NCBI GenBank assembly: GCA_013813185.1
Contig: JACCSD010000073.1
Coordinates: 1-7,377 of the forward strand
DNA length: 7,377 nt
Source: Burkholderiaceae bacterium
GTDB lineage: Bacteria > Pseudomonadota > Gammaproteobacteria > Burkholderiales > Burkholderiaceae_F
Reading direction: 5' to 3'
Shown here: in pieces, positions 5,867 through 7,377 of the stretch
Numbering within the stretch: the stretch's first letter is position 1
Layout: each line of letters begins with the position of its first letter
The notes under the pieces: generated by a model
Seen by the model: the letters and a program-made list of their open reading frames with translations, nothing else
Told to the model about the DNA's origin: nothing
Databases searched by the model: none
Position numbers and translations under genes: made by a program

Positions 5867-6631
5867 TTGAAGCCGCGCCGTTCACTGGTCGCAGCGAACT
5901 GGAAGATGAACGGGTCGCGCTCGTCCACCGACCTATGGTTGAACGAATTTGCGGCGCAAAAAAGCGCGTTGGCGGGCGATGCGGTGGTGTGTGCGCCGTA
6001 TCTCTATCTGGAACAGCTACGGCGTGCACTGAGTCCGGAAGAGATTGGAGCGCAGGATGTATCTGCGCATCAGCCAGGCGCGTACACGGGTGACATCGCC
6101 GCTGAGATGCTACGCGACGCCGGCTGCGGCTGGGTCATCGTAGGACACTCCGAACGCCGGCAGTGGCACGCCGAAACGGATGCGATCGTCGCGCAGAAGG
6201 CCGAGCGGGTGTTGCAGGCGGGACTGCGGCCGATTGTCTGCATTGGCGAAACGCTGCAGCAGCGCGAAGCCGGGCACACGCAGGCAGTGCTGAGCGCGCA
6301 GCTCGCTGCAGTGCTGCAGCGAATCGGCGCTGAAAGGTTGGCGAGCGGTGCGCTGGCCTACGAGCCGGTGTGGGCCATTGGCACCGGTCGCACCGCAACG
6401 CCGGAGCAGGCGCAGGAAGTGCACGCGGCATTGCGCGCGCAGGTGCGCGCGCAGGGGCACGATGCCGACGCCACGGCCGCGCGCGCCTTGAGAATTTTGT
6501 ACGGCGGCAGCGTCAAGCCGGCCAATGCGGTGGAATTGTTCGCGCAGCCGGATATCGATGGTGGGCTGATCGGCGGTGCGTCGCTGGTCGCGCGGGATTT
6601 CGTGGCGATTTGTGCTGCCGTACCCACGTAG
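5867..6631 (+). CDS. tpiA: Triosephosphate isomerase
   Basis: TpiA interconverts dihydroxyacetone phosphate and glyceraldehyde 3-phosphate in glycolysis and gluconeogenesis, as a cytosolic TIM-barrel dimer. The 254-residue product has every catalytic element: N11 and K13 in AANWKMNG, H94 in VGHSERR, E166 in YEPVWAIGTG, the flexible phosphate-gripping loop after E166, and the phosphate-binding YGGS at 212-215. The start is TTG 5867. The next in-frame ATG (5909) would delete N11 and K13, and upstream the frame meets TGA at 5837-5839 with no ATG or GTG in between. There is only a weak G-run (5854-5858) as SD, so translation probably depends on coupling to the oxidoreductase, whose stop ends one base earlier. 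Residues 189-196 hold a duplicated RAQ unit from a 12-bp tandem repeat. Confidence 0.97.
   Translation: MKPRRSLVAANWKMNGSRSSTDLWLNEFAAQKSALAGDAVVCAPYLYLEQLRRALSPEEIGAQDVSAHQPGAYTGDIAAEMLRDAGCGWVIVGHSERRQWHAETDAIVAQKAERVLQAGLRPIVCIGETLQQREAGHTQAVLSAQLAAVLQRIGAERLASGALAYEPVWAIGTGRTATPEQAQEVHAALRAQVRAQGHDADATAARALRILYGGSVKPANAVELFAQPDIDGGLIGGASLVARDFVAICAAVPT
6432..6455. repeat. Perfect 12-bp tandem duplication inside tpiA
   Basis: TGCGCGCGCAGG at 6432-6443 is repeated exactly at 6444-6455. In the tpiA frame it encodes LRAQ followed by VRAQ (residues 189-196), in the helix region preceding the RILYGGS strand. It keeps the frame and lies outside the catalytic residues. Confidence 0.7.
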
Positions 6632-6661
6632 TATTCGGTTTATGGAAAAAAGGGCTTCAAA

Positions 6662-7099
6662 ATGGCTTGGTTAACCACATTGCTTATCGTCGTGCAGGTC
6701 GTAGCGGCGATCGCTGTCATCGTGCTGGTTTTGCTTCAACACGGCAAAGGCGCGGACATGGGTGCCGCGTTCGGCGGCGGTGCGTCGGGCAGCCTGTTCG
6801 GTGCGACAGGTTCGGCGAACTTTCTGTCGCGCAGTACCGGTGTCGTCGCAACGGTGTTTTTTCTGGCGACGCTTGGCCTGGCGTACACCAGTACCGAGAT
6901 CAAGCGCCCCGCGTCGGACACTGGTGGTGTGATGGGAGTGCCCGCCACGACACCGGGTGCAGCACCTGCGCCGAAGGACATTCCTACCCCCAGCGGTCAG
7001 GCACCGCAGAGTGCTCCCGCGTCGCCCGTTCCTGCCGTGCCGACGCCTGCTCCGTCGGCGACAGATGCGGCGCCGAAGCCGAGCGACATACCGAAGTAG
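6662..7099 (+). CDS. secG: Preprotein translocase subunit SecG
   Basis: SecG is the small accessory subunit of the SecYEG inner-membrane channel and assists SecA-driven protein export. The 145-residue product has two predicted membrane helices, about residues 3-25 (LTTLLIVVQVVAAIAVIVLV) and 58-76 (STGVVATVFFLATLGLAY). Between them is the family loop LLQHGKGADMGAAFGGGAS with SLFGATGSANFLSR. The region after about residue 82 is a long alanine/proline/serine-rich tail (about 60 residues), making it longer than E. coli SecG (110); the tail is low in complexity and probably disordered. ATG 6662 has AAAGGG at 6649-6654 seven bases upstream. It follows tpiA by 30 nt and precedes tRNA-Leu by 20 nt, and the secG-tRNA-Leu neighbourhood is shared with E. 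coli. Confidence 0.96.
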   Translation: MAWLTTLLIVVQVVAAIAVIVLVLLQHGKGADMGAAFGGGASGSLFGATGSANFLSRSTGVVATVFFLATLGLAYTSTEIKRPASDTGGVMGVPATTPGAAPAPKDIPTPSGQAPQSAPASPVPAVPTPAPSATDAAPKPSDIPK

Positions 7100-7108
7100 A
7101 ATCTTGCG
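7097..7108 (+). promoter_or_regulatory. Possible tRNA-Leu promoter -10 (TAGAAT)
   Basis: TAGAAT at 7097-7102 overlaps the secG stop codon and differs from TATAAT at one position. It would start transcription near 7108-7110, about 10-12 nt before the mature tRNA. No convincing -35 is seen 16-18 bp upstream (the window reads about cgaagc in the secG coding tail), so the tRNA may instead depend on read-through from secG. Confidence 0.25.
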
Positions 7109-7119
7109 GGATTTCCACT

Positions 7120-7204
7120 GCCCACGTGGTGGAATTGGTAGACACACCATCTTGAGGGGGTGGCGGCGAAAGCTGTGGGAGTTCGAGTCTCCCCGTGGGC
7201 ACCA
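7120..7204 (+). tRNA. tRNA-Leu (anticodon GAG), CCA encoded
   Basis: A complete class II tRNA of 85 nt including CCA. The acceptor stem pairs GCCCACG (7120-7126) with CGTGGGC (7194-7200); A7201 is the discriminator base expected for leucine tRNAs and CCA is at 7202-7204. The D arm contains TGGTGGAATTGGTAGACAC. The anticodon stem is CCATC/GGTGG (7147-7151/7159-7163, one T-G pair), with loop TTGAGGG and anticodon GAG at 7154-7156, reading CUC and CUU. The long variable arm (7164-7176) folds with a GAAA loop, and the T arm is GGGAG-TTCGAGT-CTCCC (7177-7193). It closely matches the E. coli leuU type, which also follows secG. Confidence 0.97.
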
Positions 7205-7240
7205 GCGTTTTGCATGTCACACCGGCACCGTGAATCTCGC

Positions 7241-7377
7241 GTGATCCTCGAAAACTATCTTTCGATTTTGCTGTTCATCCTGGTCGGGCTCGCTATCGGT
7301 GCGGCCCCGATGTTGTTGGGCGCAGTTCTCGGTCCGCGCAACCCGGACCCGGAAAAGTTGTCGCCGTATGAGTGCGG
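7241..7377 (+). CDS. nuoA: NADH-quinone oxidoreductase subunit A (partial, 5' end)
   Basis: NuoA is a small membrane subunit of respiratory complex I, near the quinone site, and normally the first gene of the nuo operon. The window holds 45 codons plus two bases; the rest lies beyond 7377. The product reads (M)ILENYLSILLFILVGL and continues into one membrane helix (about residues 6-30), then LGPRNPDPEKLSPYECG, the conserved NuoA loop ending in PYECG. GTG 7241 is preferred because related NuoA proteins begin close to LENY. An in-frame ATG at 7214 would add MSHRHRESR, placing several positive charges at what should be the periplasmic N-terminus. Neither start has an obvious SD. The gene begins 36 nt after tRNA-Leu, with no terminator between, so cotranscription is plausible. 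Confidence 0.93.
   Translation, partial: MILENYLSILLFILVGLAIGAAPMLLGAVLGPRNPDPEKLSPYEC

Noticed and set aside
7214..7240. nuoA starting at ATG 7214
   Set aside because: It would add a histidine/arginine-rich peptide to an N-terminus that should face the periplasm, has no SD, and related NuoA proteins start close to the LENY segment.
1..7377. Search for CRISPR arrays, insertion sequences, toxin-antitoxin pairs or a defence-like cassette
   Set aside because: No spaced direct-repeat array, transposase, terminal inverted repeats flanking a gene, or small paired unknown genes were seen. Coding space is filled by recognisable housekeeping genes and one S9 peptidase.

Overview
This window is a GC-rich, densely packed stretch of bacterial chromosome with every gene on the + strand. 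It carries housekeeping genes and looks betaproteobacterial (Burkholderiales-like or a relative). The grounds are: rpsO-pnp followed by a PIG3-type quinone oxidoreductase, tpiA, secG, tRNA-Leu and the start of the nuo (complex I) operon; PNPase and NuoA sequences of betaproteobacterial flavour; and -10 elements of the TACAAT type. The genus cannot be fixed from the sequence alone.

Layout. Bases 1-205 hold no convincing gene. They contain a 28-nt near-perfect palindrome at the very edge, a second hairpin, a 13-bp tandem repeat, a likely -10 box and a foldable rpsO leader. Next come rpsO (206-475), a strong intrinsic terminator/attenuator (497-527) and pnp (575-2701). A compact hairpin with a poor T-tract (2717-2740) probably marks the end of the rpsO-pnp unit. 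An S9A prolyl-oligopeptidase-family gene with a signal peptide follows (start best placed at 2744, end 4858). Its stop overlaps by 4 nt a GTG-started zinc-independent quinone oxidoreductase (4855-5865), which is followed after one base by a TTG-started tpiA (5867-6631). Then come secG (6662-7099), tRNA-Leu(GAG) with encoded CCA (7120-7204) and the first 45 codons of nuoA (7241 to the window edge).

How the genes relate. rpsO-pnp is the classic ribosomal protein S15 / RNA-decay pair, usually controlled by terminator read-through, leader structure and autoregulation. The peptidase, oxidoreductase and tpiA are so tightly packed that they almost certainly share a transcript and translational coupling. 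secG, the tRNA and nuoA may be joined by read-through, with tRNA processing making the 5' end of the nuo message. The genes share gene order rather than one biochemical pathway.

I see no mobile element, CRISPR array, toxin-antitoxin pair, defence system or new multi-gene system. The points most worth checking are the S9 peptidase between pnp and the oxidoreductase, the edge palindrome, the rpsO leader fold and the tRNA-nuoA junction.
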